Program-made: the position numbers and the translations under genes
From: Gyromitra esculenta
Taxonomy: Eukaryota > Ascomycota > Pezizomycetes > Pezizales > Discinaceae
NCBI GenBank assembly: GCA_038503075.1
Contig: JBCAML010000019.1
Coordinates: 62,001-126,000 of the forward strand
Direction of reading: 5' to 3'
Length of the DNA stretch: 64,000 bases
In this document: piece by piece, positions 11,669-24,239 of the stretch
Position numbering within the stretch: the stretch's first letter is position 1
Layout of the letters: each line of letters begins with the position of its first letter
Notes under the pieces: model-generated
Seen by the model: only the letters and a program-made list of their open reading frames with translations
Database searches by the model: none
Told to the model about the DNA's origin: nothing

Positions 11669-13029
11669 TTATGGCTTAGGCTGTTGTGGGTAAAGACTGT
11701 GTAATTCGGCAATTGCTTCGGCTGCATTGGCTAATCCTCCTTCGTCGGCAGGTTCCCATGAGGTCTCTTCTTCCGTATCCCACCCATTTGATGAAATAGA
11801 ACATCCGGCTGATCGTTCGTCGTCCCACTTTGGTTTCTCTCGCTTTTGACGATGTATTCCACCTCGTACTCATTGTCACCTTCAATGTCGTCAGACGGCG
11901 GTCGGTCTTGTTTTCGGGTTTCCCTGACGCTTGTCCGGTATGGCTCGAGCAAGGATACATGGAAGGTGGGGAATATCCTCCAGCGACCTCCTGTATCTAA
12001 AGTGCAAGCTCTAGTACCGACTCGTGTAATCGGGAAGGGTCCGTATGACTTAGGGGCTAACTTTTTCGTTGGACGCTTGGTTCTAATGTTTCTGGCGTCG
12101 AGCATTACTAAATCTCCGACCTTAAAGGATGGTTCCGCCTGTCGTTTCTTGTCAAAATATTTGGACATGTTTTCTCGGGTGGCTTTGAGCGAGGTAGTGG
12201 CAAAATCGTTTACTTTCTGAAGCCAATGTGCGTATAACTTTGACGCTGGATTCTTGACTTCGGTATCAATCGTCCAAGCTGTTCTGGGATGGAAACCATG
12301 ATTGGCATAGAAGGGGCTGATTCCAGTGGCTGTGGCTTCGGCATTGTTGTACGCAAACTCCGCTAACGGCAGTAGGTCGTACCAGTCATCTTGGTTGTAG
12401 TTGACGAAGTTTCTTAGGTAGGCTTCCAGGACTTGATTAACCCTTTCGGTTTGTCCGTTGGTCTCAGGATGGAATGCGGTGGATTTGCTGGACTTAATGT
12501 CTAGAAGTTTGCATAATGAGGTCCAGAATTCCCCTGTGAACTTAGCATCTCGGTCTGAAACAATTTCTTTCGGAAGCCTGTGAAGTTTCCAAACTTTGTC
12601 AACAAAAGCCTTTGCCACATCACTTGCTGTAGCTCTTTCTATTAGTGGGATGAAGTGCGCCATCTTGGTAAACCTGTCAACTACTACACATATTTGGGTG
12701 AATCCTCTCGACTCGGGTAACTGGACAATGAAGTCTGTTGATATCGACATCCATGGAGCGTATGGGGTCTCTAGCGGTTGCAGGAGTCCATATTTCTTAT
12801 GATGCAAGGATTTATTATGTTGGCATGGGTCGCATGAGCGGATGTAATCTGTAATCCACTCGATCATATGAGGCCAGTAGAAGTTCCGCTGAACAAGTTC
12901 TGTGGTTTTGTCCATGCCAAAGTGCCCTGCTATCTTGGAGTCATGTTCATTTTCTAAAATGGTAGTTTTGATTTCTTCATCGTTAGGGATTGTTAGCCTG
13001 TTTTTCCAATAGAGGAGTTCCTCCATCAC
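11669..13029 (-). pseudogene. Gypsy-A integrase with chromodomain
   Basis: Integrase part of pol. An HHCC zinc-binding segment is followed by the catalytic triad: D in STDFIVQLPE, D in SDRDAKFT and E in PETNGQTERVN. A GPFPITRVG C-terminal module comes next, then a chromodomain starting EYEVEYIV. The first frame runs 13029-11731. The chromodomain continues only by changing frame twice (FIKWVGYG, then TSWEPADEGG) and ends at the stop at 11669. In the family, the chromodomain steers integration to methylated-histone chromatin. The frame breaks would remove most of it. Confidence 0.85.
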
Positions 13030-13059
13030 TGTGTAGTGTTGTAGCCTTTTGATTTTGCT

Positions 13060-15262
13060 GCCTGCTTTAACTAAGTCTTGAATTTCCTTATAGTCTTAGT
13101 CAGACTCAACCTTCCTTTTAACCTGCTCCAAAAAGTCCGAATTAAATTTAAGGACTTGAAGCGCTTTGAGGGATGCTGATGAAATAAGTAGCTCCTCATG
13201 TGTTGTATTAGGATTAAAATTATAATGGTGATGATTGCCGTTTGAGTCCAGCTCGGTAAAGTGTAACGGGTCATCGTTTTGGTTTTGTACAATTGTGTTA
13301 TCGTCTTTTCTATGAATTAAGGATATAACGATTGACTTACTGGGACGGCCAGTCATATCGACTTGGCCGCTTCGAACATGGCTTCTGTAGGCTGTGTTGT
13401 ATCCTCCTTAGGACGATACTCCGGTCGTCTTGATAATGCATCTGGCTTTCCTCCCGCTGATCCAGGTCGATATATGATTTTAAAGTCGAATGACGATAAA
13501 TATTCCGCCCATCTAGCCTGTCGTCGATTTAGGATCCTTGTCTCCTTCATGAAATATTCGAGATTTTTATGGTCCGTATAGACGATCGCTTGGTGCTTGC
13601 TTCCTTTTAGGTAATGTCGCCATTCGCGAAGGCGGTTACTATCGCGAGTAGTTCTTTAACATCGTGCACCTCGTAGTTAAGTTCGGCTTTATTAAATTTT
13701 CTGGAATGGAATGCTACGGGATGTAGCTTGCTATCGATGATCTGCGAGAGGACGCAACCTAGCGCATAGTACGAGGCGTCGGTTTCTACCACAGTCTGCC
13801 GTTCCGGCGCAAAGTGACAAAGGATAGGTGCTGTCGTGAAGGCAACTTTTAGGTACTCGAAAGCTATCGCTTGACGGTCACCCCATTGGAATTTCTTGGG
13901 GTCGCTTTGGTTAACTCGGTTAAGGGACTTGCGACTTGGGAGAAATTTTCGATGAACCGTCGGTAAAAATTGGCGAATCAATGAATACCTGAACATCGCG
14001 TATCTTTCTTCGGGGTTTCATGAAAGGATTGACTCGACCTTCTTCATTGACATAGACACGCGCTTTGTCAGAAATTATGTACCCTAAAAACTCAACTTCC
14101 CGCAAGTGAAAGTAGCTTTTCTTAATGGATACTGCCAAACCCTCGTCCTCCAACCGCTGCAGGACTCTGGTCACCAAGGCCTCATGTTCATCGAGGGTCT
14201 TTGAGTAGATGAGGATGTCGTCAATATAAACCACGACCCTTGGTCCAGAAATTCGCGGAGCACCTGATGCATCATATCTTGAAAGGTTGCGGGGCGTTTG
14301 CCAAGCCGAAAGGCATGACTGTGTACTCGAAATGACCATATCTTGTACGAAACGCTGTTTTCCACTCATCGCCTTCTTTGATACGGATCTGGTGAAAACC
14401 GTCTTTGAGGTCAGTTTGGTAAAGATCGAAGCCCCATTGACTCTATCACGCAATTCGGACATTAGCGGCAGAGGGTATCGGTTCTTTACTGTCACCTTGT
14501 TCAAGCCACGCTAATCTACGCATAGTCGTAGCCCTCCGTCTGGTTTCGGCGCGAATAATATGGGCGGCCCGGCAGGTGACTTGCTTGGCCGTATCTTCCC
14601 TTCGGCCACCATTTTGTCCAAGTACTTCCGGAGAATCTCAAGTTCTTTTTCCGAAAGTTTATAGATTGGACACGGGCGGTTGTCCCATGCTCGAGATCAA
14701 TAGCGTGATCGAATGGCCTTCGTTCTGGCAAGGATTCCTGGATGGGAGTGCCAAATAGACTGACAAATCGGTGGTATGCTCCCGGGAGAGTCTTCAGAAG
14801 TTCAGTTTCTTCGTCATCGATTGCACGCACCATGCCAATTATTCGGGCATTCTCGTCCAGGCCCAGCCATTCGTCATATTCGATATCGTTCTCGGTATTA
14901 AGAGGAGCAGCCGTCACAGAGCACTGGTTACAGCAACCAGGAGATTCGAACTTCCAGTTTGCGTGGTCGTAAGGGTTTTCCAACCGGTGACTTGTCAACC
15001 ACCAACCCCCTGGCACTATCAAGTCTAACCCAGCCTCGACTGGCCCAATCTTGCAAGATACATTAGATGTATGATTGTTCACAATGAACATAGTAATAGG
15101 GTTAGTAAAGGCTTGTCCCGCTCCAACCACTTCTTCACCTGTGAAGTTTCTAATGGTTAATGGGACGTCTCTTTGCACCTTTGGGACCGACCATTTCCTA
15201 ACAAACAAAGGGGACAAGAGAAAAACATTAGCTCCAGAATCTAGCAATACATTGACCACCAC
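13060..15262 (-). pseudogene. Gypsy-A protease, reverse transcriptase and RNase H, frameshifted
   Basis: Retropepsin-like start with the DSGA active-site motif (NVLLDSGANVFLLS) near 15245. A reverse transcriptase follows, in pieces: [10 protein letters not shown], then VYIDDILIYSK near 14230, then FLGYIISD. RNase H pieces ([48 protein letters not shown]) follow down to about 13360. The frames switch at about 14510, 14240, 13980 and 13610, so no uninterrupted polyprotein can be made. Domain order is normal for Ty3/Gypsy. Confidence 0.85.
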
Positions 15263-15486
15263 CTTCCTTCCATTGATTAACAGTAGCGCTTGCCCTCGGG
15301 GCCGCTCGTATACGGTGGGTTCTGTATGTTGTTTTTTGTTGGACGATTCCGAAGAGTCGTCCTCCTTTCTTTTTCGTTTGTTTTTGTATTTTTCGGTCTC
15401 AAGGATTGAGACAATTCTTTCTTCGATTGCCAGGGTTTCGAATGTTTGGTTAACGTCTGCTACCTCCTGGCCCGCCGGTAGTCGAC

Positions 15487-17247
15487 CTAGTGAAAATTCT
15501 CTGACATTTCTTCGTCAGAATTTGTATTTGCATAGAGATTAACAGGGGTCCTGGAGATCCGCCCCTTTGGAGCGGTAACTCCGCTCACGGCCCCTTTTGC
15601 AGGTGGCGCTGTCGCGGCCCTCGTCTTGGGCGCTAGCTTCAAACGCTTCTCTAATGCATCCCCAGCACCCTGTTCATTCTTTTCGGGCTTGACCCATTTT
15701 CGTTTACGACTGGCGCCGGCTTGCGCAGATGATACCGTTCGAGGTTCCTTCATGTCGCATGTCTTCCAGTGACAGTCGGGCCGACCACACCTAGTGCAGT
15801 GTTTTGCCCGTCTGCGTCGGTCAACTAGGTCCTGACTTACCCCTTCATGAGCAGCCTTCCAACCCGAGGCATCTCCGGTGCTGTTAGTGGGGGGAGGGGC
15901 ATCCTTTTTAGGGGTATCCTCCTTGACATTACTTTTTGAGTCCTTCTTGACTCTGCTTTTGAACCCCTTTTCCCGACGTTCCTCCTGCTTTTTCTCCTCC
16001 TTTTTTCCACGACCATCCGTGGCTGGGAGACCTCTATTCTCCAGTTTCTGGTGATACAAATACTCCTCCCACAACCTTCCTCTTGATCGTAAGGCCTCCA
16101 GCCATTGCACATCATCGTCAAACGGACCACAACCTACCATCAACTCTCGTATCTTGAGAGGGATCTTTGCTTCGACCTTCATCCTCCACAGTGTCCCAGC
16201 CATCCCAACCTTTATATTTAGGTTGCTCATTTTGAGGATATATTCCTCAACGGTTGTGTAAGGTACACGATCCATGGCATATATGGCATCGCGTTTTTCG
16301 TCCGGAGAACAGAATACTTCCTTCATCTTCAGTGAGAAGGTTGCCCAGTAGGCATACTCTGGTTCCTGGATTTGTCCTTCGGCTCCGTCCATCTTGTTGG
16401 TATACATAACAACGTATGGTCGAGCCTTGTTTCCTTCACAGCGGCTGGCGGCATAGTGGATTTTGTGTCGGTCGCTGGTCCAAAGCCACTCGTTCATCTC
16501 AAAATATACTTCGCAGCTTCGGATCCATGCCCTGAGATCCTGGTTTGTGGCAGTGAATTTTTCTGGTTCACCGATCGGGATCTTGTGGTGTCGTGATGAC
16601 GGTGACGCTTGGGGGTACCTGTGATCAATGGTGATTACCATTTCACCAGGGTTATTTGGGGGGGGTGGCGGTGGAGGAGCATTACTTGGTGCCCTCCGCC
16701 GTCGGTTCTCTCTTTCTCTTTTTCTGCTGGCCAGCCATCGATTGGTATCTTCGATGTTCTTCCTGGCCCTTTCTTCCTCCGAATCATCCGATGACGATCC
16801 GTCACCTGATCCAGGGGCGCCAGCACCAACACGGTAATTAGGTCCATGTGGGGGCTGCCCACCATTACCCCGTGTCTTTCCGGAGGGTTCACCTCGTTCA
16901 CTTTGGGCTGGTTCCTTTCCTTTCTCGCTTCTAGTGGGTGGCAGTTGGGGTGCATGAATAGAGCCGCTGAGGCCTGCTTCTGATCGGGCTGGTAGTTCTG
17001 ACTGAGCACGAATATGTTGAGTGATCTGCGAGTAACACTCACGATCGTTAAGCTGACTTCGTTGTCTTTGCATTTCTCCTACTGTTTCCCCCACTATAGC
17101 TTCGACTACCGTTTCCACCCTTCCAATGCGCTGGTGTGCCTCATGTCCTTGCTGTTGCAGGGCCAGGCCAATGTTATTACCAAGACCGTGAACTAGTACC
17201 TCGATACGGGCGAGTTCTTCGGCCGAGAACTCCTGTTGGTCTGCCAT
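15487..17247 (-). CDS. Gypsy-A Gag, 586 aa, intact
   Basis: Structural capsid/nucleocapsid protein. The N-terminal third is helical and then low-complexity (Ser/Glu/Arg/Pro-rich with a run of prolines). A retrotransposon gag domain follows (HKIPIGEPEKFTATNQDLRAW ... EYILKMSNLNIKVG ... IRELMVGC). Near the C-terminus is a Cys/His knuckle of form CTRCGRPDCHWKTC, for RNA binding. The ATG at 17247 begins MADQQEFSAEELARIEVL. It ends just upstream of the protease region in another frame, so Pol was probably expressed by frameshift or as a separate frame. It is the only undamaged gene of this element. Confidence 0.85.
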   Translation of the reverse strand: MADQQEFSAEELARIEVLVHGLGNNIGLALQQQGHEAHQRIGRVETVVEAIVGETVGEMQRQRSQLNDRECYSQITQHIRAQSELPARSEAGLSGSIHAPQLPPTRSEKGKEPAQSERGEPSGKTRGNGGQPPHGPNYRVGAGAPGSGDGSSSDDSEEERARKNIEDTNRWLASRKRERENRRRRAPSNAPPPPPPPNNPGEMVITIDHRYPQASPSSRHHKIPIGEPEKFTATNQDLRAWIRSCEVYFEMNEWLWTSDRHKIHYAASRCEGNKARPYVVMYTNKMDGAEGQIQEPEYAYWATFSLKMKEVFCSPDEKRDAIYAMDRVPYTTVEEYILKMSNLNIKVGMAGTLWRMKVEAKIPLKIRELMVGCGPFDDDVQWLEALRSRGRLWEEYLYHQKLENRGLPATDGRGKKEEKKQEERREKGFKSRVKKDSKSNVKEDTPKKDAPPPTNSTGDASGWKAAHEGVSQDLVDRRRRAKHCTRCGRPDCHWKTCDMKEPRTVSSAQAGASRKRKWVKPEKNEQGAGDALEKRLKLAPKTRAATAPPAKGAVSGVTAPKGRISRTPVNLYANTNSDEEMSENFH

Positions 17248-17621
17248 GCGCTGCTGGATATGGGTTAGGCTTAGATATTGAGTTTGAGCCTGTGAGTTAA
17301 GTTGGTTTAGGGCAACGGTGTTTCCTGCCTGAGCCTCTTCTTGCGCTTAGTACAACGTGTCTGAAGGCTTCGTTTAGCGTAAGCATGAGATTATCACGCT
17401 GTGCATGAACATCCTCAATTTGAGCACTGCTCCGTAGGAATTGCGGATGAGGCGTGAAGTGTTTTGGAATGAAGGGCTTAGGAGCGGGTGTGAGATGGGT
17501 AGTTCTTCGAAGAGTGTCTCGAGATGGGATCCTCAGAACCGTCAGACATGTCTGTATCCATCACAAATACGTCCGCCATTATAGTTGAATAACCAAAGTA
17601 TTGATATGCCTATCAATATAC

Positions 17622-18555
17622 TGTAAGACCGGTACTTCTTACCGCACAGGAAATCTCCAAGAAGCTTTAGATAACAATCTAGACGCTATAACCTGCCCGG
17701 TTGCTATCCGCAACACAATACACAGGCGCAAGTCCTAACTGCTTCTTATGAACCGCTAAAAGATAACCGTAGGGTTCAAAGTAGGGATCGAGCAAAGTTC
17801 CGCGAAGAACTTCCAATAGTAAGGTTTTAATAACTAACGCTGAGGGGCCAAGGCCTTGCTAGCGAGATAAAAGTAATTCACAAGTAAAAGAGTAAATTGC
17901 GGAAGTAATTTTCTTAGAAACAATATAATATTGATAAGGCTCGTTCTTCGTCGCTAATGATCCGACTCGAGTTTACATCCACTGCGAGTATTTATAATGC
18001 CTCTCTACTATGTTTGGGTATAGTGTGGTGTAGAGGCGCTAACTACTATGACAACATGAATCCACGCGCTATCTCATACCCGATAATCATTGAGTTCCCT
18101 GGCCCCCATCCGCGATTCTCAAAGCAGTATGCATGTCGGTAACACGGGAGTTACATATTCGTCTTCATTGCGTTTGTCTCTTCGAGACGATCATTTTGCC
18201 TATCGGAATTATCGCGTAGCATTGTGTTCTCTTAACTTTGTCAGTTTGTAACTCCGCCAGTTTTGGTCCGATTCGCAATCGGTTTGAACCACAGTGAAGC
18301 CAGACATTTCCCCTACATACCCTCCAGGTCCCATTCCGCCGGACGGTTTTGCTTGACGGCCTAGGGGTTACTTTTGCCCTCCGGGACAGGTCTTTTCTGG
18401 TGCTGTCCCCCCTTCCCCAAATACTATACCAACTGGAAGGATTGGAGGCAGGGTAACAGGCACCAGTCCCAATCCGGAAGGTGCTAAAGTAGGGTAACTC
18501 CAAAGATAGGGTAACTCCAGGGCCAGGAACTCCTTAAAAAGGTACCGGTATAACA
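17622..18555 (-). repeat. Gypsy-A 5' LTR (right copy), 934 bp
   Basis: TGTAAGACC...TATAACA, homologous to 10518-11458. Compared with the left copy, many differences change CG to TG or CA. Confidence 0.93.
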
Positions 18556-18560
18556 CCGAC
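18556..18560. repeat. Gypsy-A target-site duplication, right copy
   Basis: CCGAC, matching 10513-10517 on the other side of the element. Confidence 0.85.
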
Positions 18561-19625
18561 AAAGTTGTTACACAAACAAAACGATCACCGACACGTCAGC
18601 ATCCAGCACTACCCCCGCTTGCCAAGAAAGGGAAAAAACTTACCTTTGCCGAAGCGGCTAAATCCGTACCCCTGAAAGACAACACTGCAACACCCCAAGC
18701 CCAGAAAAGCCAGCCAAAACCCAAAGAACCAAAAGACCCAAGGAAAGAAAGACCGCGCCCCCTTCCTACTGCTGAAAGAAGATTCTTTGCTTCTCGTACT
18801 ACTGCTTCTCCATTCGCAGAAGCTGCTGTATTATCCGCAACGCTCCCAGTAACCATTGGCCGCGCCTCGAGCCGCCCAATTCCCCAACAGCCAATTCGTG
18901 GCCCTGTCGCTACTGTAAATGACAGAGGCACTGTTACGTTCACCGCGAACCCCTTCACACCAGCCTCCACATTCATCCCCTATTTTTCGGCCATTCACAA
19001 AACACTCAATGAACGCTGCCTATCGACTACCCATTCAATCCCTTACGCACGCGCCCACCGACGTCAATGTCGCTATCCATAACATCCCTACATTCGCCCT
19101 CCCCGACGAGTCAAGTAAACTTACAACCACTCTTTCCGAAGCCTATCCTCTACGCGGTAGATATTCAAATCACCAGCGCAAGATTCCTTAAAACGGATGC
19201 CGCTCTTCGTGCCACAAAGAAAACTACGTCTAGTTATCTCCGCTGCGTAAACGACGCCAAAAATTGGATCTTCGATCAAACTCTTTCGACCTCGCAAGGC
19301 CAACGTTATGTGGTCTGCCTCTTCTACCACTCAAAGTGTCGTGCGCCATGCTACCGCAGGCCAAAGCCCTAACCCACACCTGCCCCATCTGTTCCAACGA
19401 CCATCCTGCACACGAGCATCGTTGTTCCATCCCTACGTGCCTGGTGAGGCAAGAACGATAAACCTATCATCAATTGCTGCCCCATTTCTCCAACTGTTTG
19501 CGTTAACTGCAACGGAAATCACACTGCCACCGACCTCCAATGCCCCCACTCGCAAAACTATTATGGACAAATCTAGTATTAAACCAGCACCATCCGCCGC
19601 CGACACATCCATGTCATCCGAATAA
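18561..19625 (+). pseudogene. LINE ORF1 3' segment with zinc knuckles
   Basis: Continues ORF1 in phase from 10517. It holds a basic Lys/Pro-rich linker, then a conserved Tad ORF1 block (LPTAERRFFASRTTASPF ... VNDRGTVTFTANPFTPAS). A frame change near 19015 is followed by THAPTDVNVAIHNIP, and further breaks lie near 19190 and 19330. Cys/His knuckles (HTCPICSNDHPAHEHRC and a second CVNCNGNHT-type one near 19500) close the frame. It is a nucleic-acid-binding chaperone of the LINE, inactive here because of the frameshifts. Confidence 0.75.
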
Positions 19626-19627
19626 TT

Positions 19628-21806
19628 ATGCCTAGAATTCCCCCACCTAAAAATCTTCCTCTCCCTCCATTTAGCGTTGTCCATCATAATTGCGCTAGAA
19701 GTTCAAAAATTTTTCATTCATTATTTTCGTCTTTCAAATCTACGCCTTCAATCGTTGCCATCCAAGATCCATACCTTTGGAACAACAAACCCCTCAAAGC
19801 TCCAGGATACTACCTTCTTATCCCTTCTACTCTCCCCAATCAAAAAATCAGAGTATGCACTTACATATCTATTGATTTCATCAATTCATATCAAGCTAGT
19901 TTTCTAGTCGAAAACTATCCTAGAGACGACATTCTTAATGTTCATCTCACCTTCAAAAACCAATCTTCAATGAGTCAACATATAGCATCAACATCCGAAC
20001 ATCTACAACCGCGCTAGACCCGATTCAGGCGGTCATTTTATTCACCATTCAAAGATCTTTTCAACCGCAATCTTCCCTCTTATAGTAGGTGACTTCAACA
20101 TCCACCATCCCTCCACACCTCTCTACGAAATATCTCCTCCCAAGAATTTAACGAAGGGGAGAAATACCACTCGTCCGCAAACCAATCTTCCTTCAAGTGC
20201 CTCAACACTGCTGGCATATTTACAAGATTTCCATACGACTCCCATTCCAGACCAAGCGTTTTGGATCTTAGCTTCGGCAATTCACACATCCTTCCATTTA
20301 TTAAGAAATGGAACGCTAACCTACCCTCAACCGGCTCGACCATATTCCCATCTGCATCCATCTCTCCACCCCAAAATTTTATACCTCAAAACCCTCTCCA
20401 GACTGGTCTAAAACAGACTGGAAAAAGCTCGCACCCCTCATCAAAGACCTAAAAATCCCCGTTCCTCCACCATCCCCAAATCTCGATGTATGGTTCCACG
20501 ATTCCTTAAACCTTCACCACCCCGCTCACCTCCTGTACCCCCACAAAAAGACCGTCTATATGGTCCAAAAAATGGTGGACACCCCTCTTATCCGAACTTC
20601 GAAGAATATTTCATTCGGTCGACAGTATCTCACAGATCTAAATTTCGTGGGCTAAAAGCACCTCCATCAGAGAAGGTTAAAAAGCCAAATATGCCTATTT
20701 CCACGAAATCGCTCGATGCAAAAAAATCATTGAACTCTTTCCTTTCTTCCGCATCTCCCTGGACATCTGGGCCGCCAAAAGACTCAAACCTCCCAACAAA
20801 TAAGCCTTTCCCAGTCTTCCCAATATCGACTCCCTCACAACTCGCCTCTACCCTCATCGAACATTTCTTTCCTCCAAAAGAAAACCCTCCTGCACCCAAC
20901 TATTTCTCTCACAGCGATTTCATTGAAATTGACTTCGATGAGATTTCAAAAGCTCTCAGCTCTTCCTCCAACTCTTCTGCGCCTGGACCCGATACTATAC
21001 CTTACAGTATCTGGAAAAGAATTAACGCAATCAACCCACAAATTATTCACCAACTACTTAATCCACTAGCACGCTATGGATATCACCCACTTCAACTAAA
21101 AAAAGCCTTCGGCATTGTCCTTCCAAAACCCAACAAAGCATCATACGACTCCCCAGCCTCGTTTAGAGTAATTGTTCTACTCGAAACACTCTCAAAAATC
21201 TTGGAAAGAATCTTTGCTTCACGCCTAACTTTTCTCTCCCCATCAAACGGACTCATTCATCCAAAACCAGTGGTTCCTCTCTCTTATTTCAACCGCAACA
21301 CAGTTTCCGCACTTCTACACGACATTCAACTTCTCCAAGCTGCTGACAAAAAGTCTCTACCCTTTTCCTTGATATTAAAGGAGGTTTTGACAATGTCAAT
21401 CCACATATCCTTAAAAAGAGACTTCTTGATCATAATATACCCCAATATATGACCTCATGGATCATCTCCTTTACACTCGCGCGAACGCGCTCTTCTTTCG
21501 CGCTCACCTCGCTCCTTTTTACCAGTCTCTGTCGAGTTCCCCAAGGCTCCCCCATTTCTCCTCTTCTTTTTGCATCTATGTTGCTCCCCTCCATTTACAA
21601 AATGACTTCAAATTCACATTTTCCTACGTCGACGACTTCGCAATCACGGTCTTCTCGCACTCATCCGTAAGAAACGCCAAACTCCTAAAAAGCCGCACAC
21701 GATATAAACCAAATTGGTCAGAACATCAAAGTCAGCTTCTCTATCCCCAAAACCGAACTTATCCACTGACTACAATCCACAACTGTCTTCCTCCAACTCC
21801 AGGCGC
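19628..21806 (+). pseudogene. LINE ORF2: endonuclease and reverse transcriptase, frameshifted
   Basis: Begins at ATG 19628 with an endonuclease/exonuclease/phosphatase-type domain (FSVVHHNCARSSKIF, SIVAIQDPYLW, and GDFNIHHP in a shifted frame near 20090). The reverse transcriptase follows: SSAPGPDTIPYSIWKRI, FGIVLPKPNK, SFRVIVLLETLSKILERI, DIKGGFDNVNP (shifted), RVPQGSPISPLLF and YVDD at 21625-21636. At least four frame changes prevent full translation. Gypsy-B interrupts it just after the palm domain, at about 21806. Confidence 0.82.
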
Positions 21807-22203
21807 TGTTTCATTGATGGTTGCATGTTGACGGTTAGGTACATGCACACGGTTGTTGGATTTCGTTGTTGTTCTTTGTGTTTCCCTGAGTTTCTCGTTA
21901 CAATGAGTCATGCCTTTGTCATCGAAAGGGTTGGATTGTGGTATATGTCGGGATTTCCCCTCATCTTGTACTTTTCCTTCTTCTTCCTTTAAGAACGTCT
22001 TCTATAGAAACTCTTGTATTTCACGAATACAAACCTCGTTATACCTCATAACCTTACGCTGTCGCCGTCCTCGAGTCTTCTACACTCGAACACTTCGTAG
22101 AGCCTGTGAAATCCCGTAAACACTCTCGCTTAGTTTTCCTTCAAGAAGACTGCTCATCTCGTGATACCTGAGAGCTTGAAGACAAAACCTCGCTCCTTGA
22201 GAT
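21807..22203 (+). repeat. Gypsy-B 5' LTR
   Basis: Matches 27359-27764, sharing for example the stretches GGTTGTTGGATTTCGTTG and CGAGTCTTCTACACTCGAA. The copies differ by small indels. Confidence 0.85.
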
Positions 22204-22479
22204 TACGTTGCTTACAATTTCAGCGGTATACTGTGTACCTTTTCCCACACAAGGCCACGTGTTCAAACCCCTTGAGTCATACTTACTTCATGGGCTTTAC
22301 AACTTGGATTCATCAATCCTTTGTGTGTTTGTTCCCTTGCGCGACATCGCGAAACCTACAGAGACCACCGAGCCTCGCTAGTCCTACCTGAGTGGCTAGA
22401 TTCCGAGTACCTCCGCGTCAATACCATCGCAAGTGTCTGTAACAACGCAGACTAAAGAACAATTGAGAACCTTTAACGC

Positions 22480-23700
22480 CGCCATGAGTAATCCCGCCCC
22501 CGCCCCTGGACTTTCCCAACCTTTGAGAATTTCCAAGCCGCCGCCAACGCCGACCTCGCCTCCGCCTATGAGGAAATCCCCTCACACTACCAACAGCGGG
22601 TGGACAACCTCACCTACGCAGACCTGCAACTTGAGGAAGCCACTCAAGAGAGGAACAACATGACTGCCAGGTTCAATACCTGTCAATCCCAGTTACAGGC
22701 GGCCGAAGCAGAAATCGCCCGCCTCCAAAATGCCGTCCCCACCACCTGCGCCGTCGCCGCCACTCCTCCTGCTCACACCCAAGCGGCTGTTCTGATAAAT
22801 GCCTGACCCAGATAAGTTCAACGGGTCCTCGCGATAAACTCCCGGTTTGTTCCCGCAACTCAGCCAAAGCTCTCGCTAACGCCGACCGCTTCTCCAACAA
22901 AGAACAACATGGTACTATACGCCATCGCCCGTGCGAGCCGCTCTCGAACAAGTTCGCCACTCCGTCCTTCCCGACGAACTACCACCTAACTCCGCCGCCG
23001 ACTTGATCACCGCTTTCTAAACAAACTTCTGCGACTCCCGACCCTCTCGCATCGCCCGCCGCGAACTGCACCAACTCCGACGCGAAAAGCGAGATTTCTC
23101 CGCCTACCTCGCCGACTTTCAACGCATCACGGGCGTCTCAACTACGACGAGTCGGCCAAAACGACGCTCTCGAGTTCGGCACGTGGATGACGAACTAAAA
23201 GAAGCGGTAGTAACTGTCGCCGACTTCCCCACTACCTTCACTTCCCTCTCGCGCCTTCCTCCTCCGCCTGATAACCGAATCCGAGCGAAAGAGAGGAGAA
23301 GAAAACGCTGTCCGCAACACCATGGGACAATTCACCGCCCCTGCCGCCGCCCCCGCCGCCTATACCCCCGCTTCATCCTCCTTCGCCCCTGCGGACTTGT
23401 CCCCACGATCTCTTTTCGGCCGCACCTCCACCTCCCGCCCCGCCCCGAACAACGATATGTTCAAATAAACGGAAGAAAACTGTCCCCCGAAGAGAAATCC
23501 TGGAGACATGCACCAATAATCGCTGTCTGTTCTGCGCGAGAAGGACATATCTTTTCCAACTGCCCTCCGCCTCCAAGCGCCTCGCCATGAGGAGCTGTTA
23601 CCAATGCCGCCGCCGCTCCTCCCGCTCCTTCTGTTTTTCCGCCGCCTCTGCCACCCCGCTTTCCTGCCTTCGATGCAGCAGACTCGCTGAGTCTTTAAAC
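22480..23700 (+). pseudogene. Gypsy-B gag, frameshifted
   Basis: Pieces of a gag protein in several frames: a coiled segment (NMTARFNTCQSQLQAAEAEIARL), PDPDKFNGS near 22800, a basic RREKRDFSAYLADFQ stretch near 23090, and a Cys/His knuckle split by a frame change near 23525 (CLFC, then EGHIFSNC). No full-length Gag can be made. A T-rich, gene-free stretch follows to about 23900, then the protease region in pieces. Confidence 0.7.
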
Positions 23701-24239
23701 TAGTTCAACCGTAGTCCGCCCGCGACCCTGCTCTGTTTCTTTTTCTTCTTTATCAGCGTTTTCTATTTCTGGTTTTTCAGTGTCTGATGTGTGTACATGG
23801 AGTGATAATTTGGATTTTAACACTTTGTAGTTTCATGTAGCCTTTCCCACCAAAATAAAATTATAAAAACACACGCACTTCTTGACACTGAGCCTCGTGA
23901 TTCGCTTTCATTGATGAAAACTTTGTGCGTCACCATTCCCTACCATTATCTCCCTTAAAACCCCTCGCCAATTAAGTCATTGACGGCCGAACAATTGCCT
24001 CGGGAGATATCACCGATCTTTGCCACTTGGAGCTTTCAATTAAACAGCATAACGAAAAGCCCCTTTCTTCGTCACCAAACCAGACACTACCCCTAAGATT
24101 TGGTATCCCGTGACGAACCTCCATGACGTTCACCTACAATTCGCTAACAAAAGCATTGAATTCAATTCTGAGTTCTGCACCACCCACCGCGCCCCAAACA
24201 ACCTATTGTTTCCGTTGCCGCCATTCCACCTCCAGCTAA

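Larger units (their letters stand above)
10518..18555 (-). mobile_element. Gypsy-A: Ty3/Gypsy LTR retrotransposon, 8.0 kb
   Basis: Two LTRs of about 940 bp flank gag and pol genes on the minus strand. The 5-bp target duplication CCGAC is at 10513-10517 and 18556-18560. Order in element sense: 5' LTR (17622-18555), gag (17247-15487), protease/RT/RNase H (15262-13060), integrase with C-terminal chromodomain (13029-11669), polypurine tract, 3' LTR (10518-11458). The integrase-last order and chromodomain place it among Ty3/Gypsy chromoviruses. Gag is intact, but pol has several frame breaks. Confidence 0.92.
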
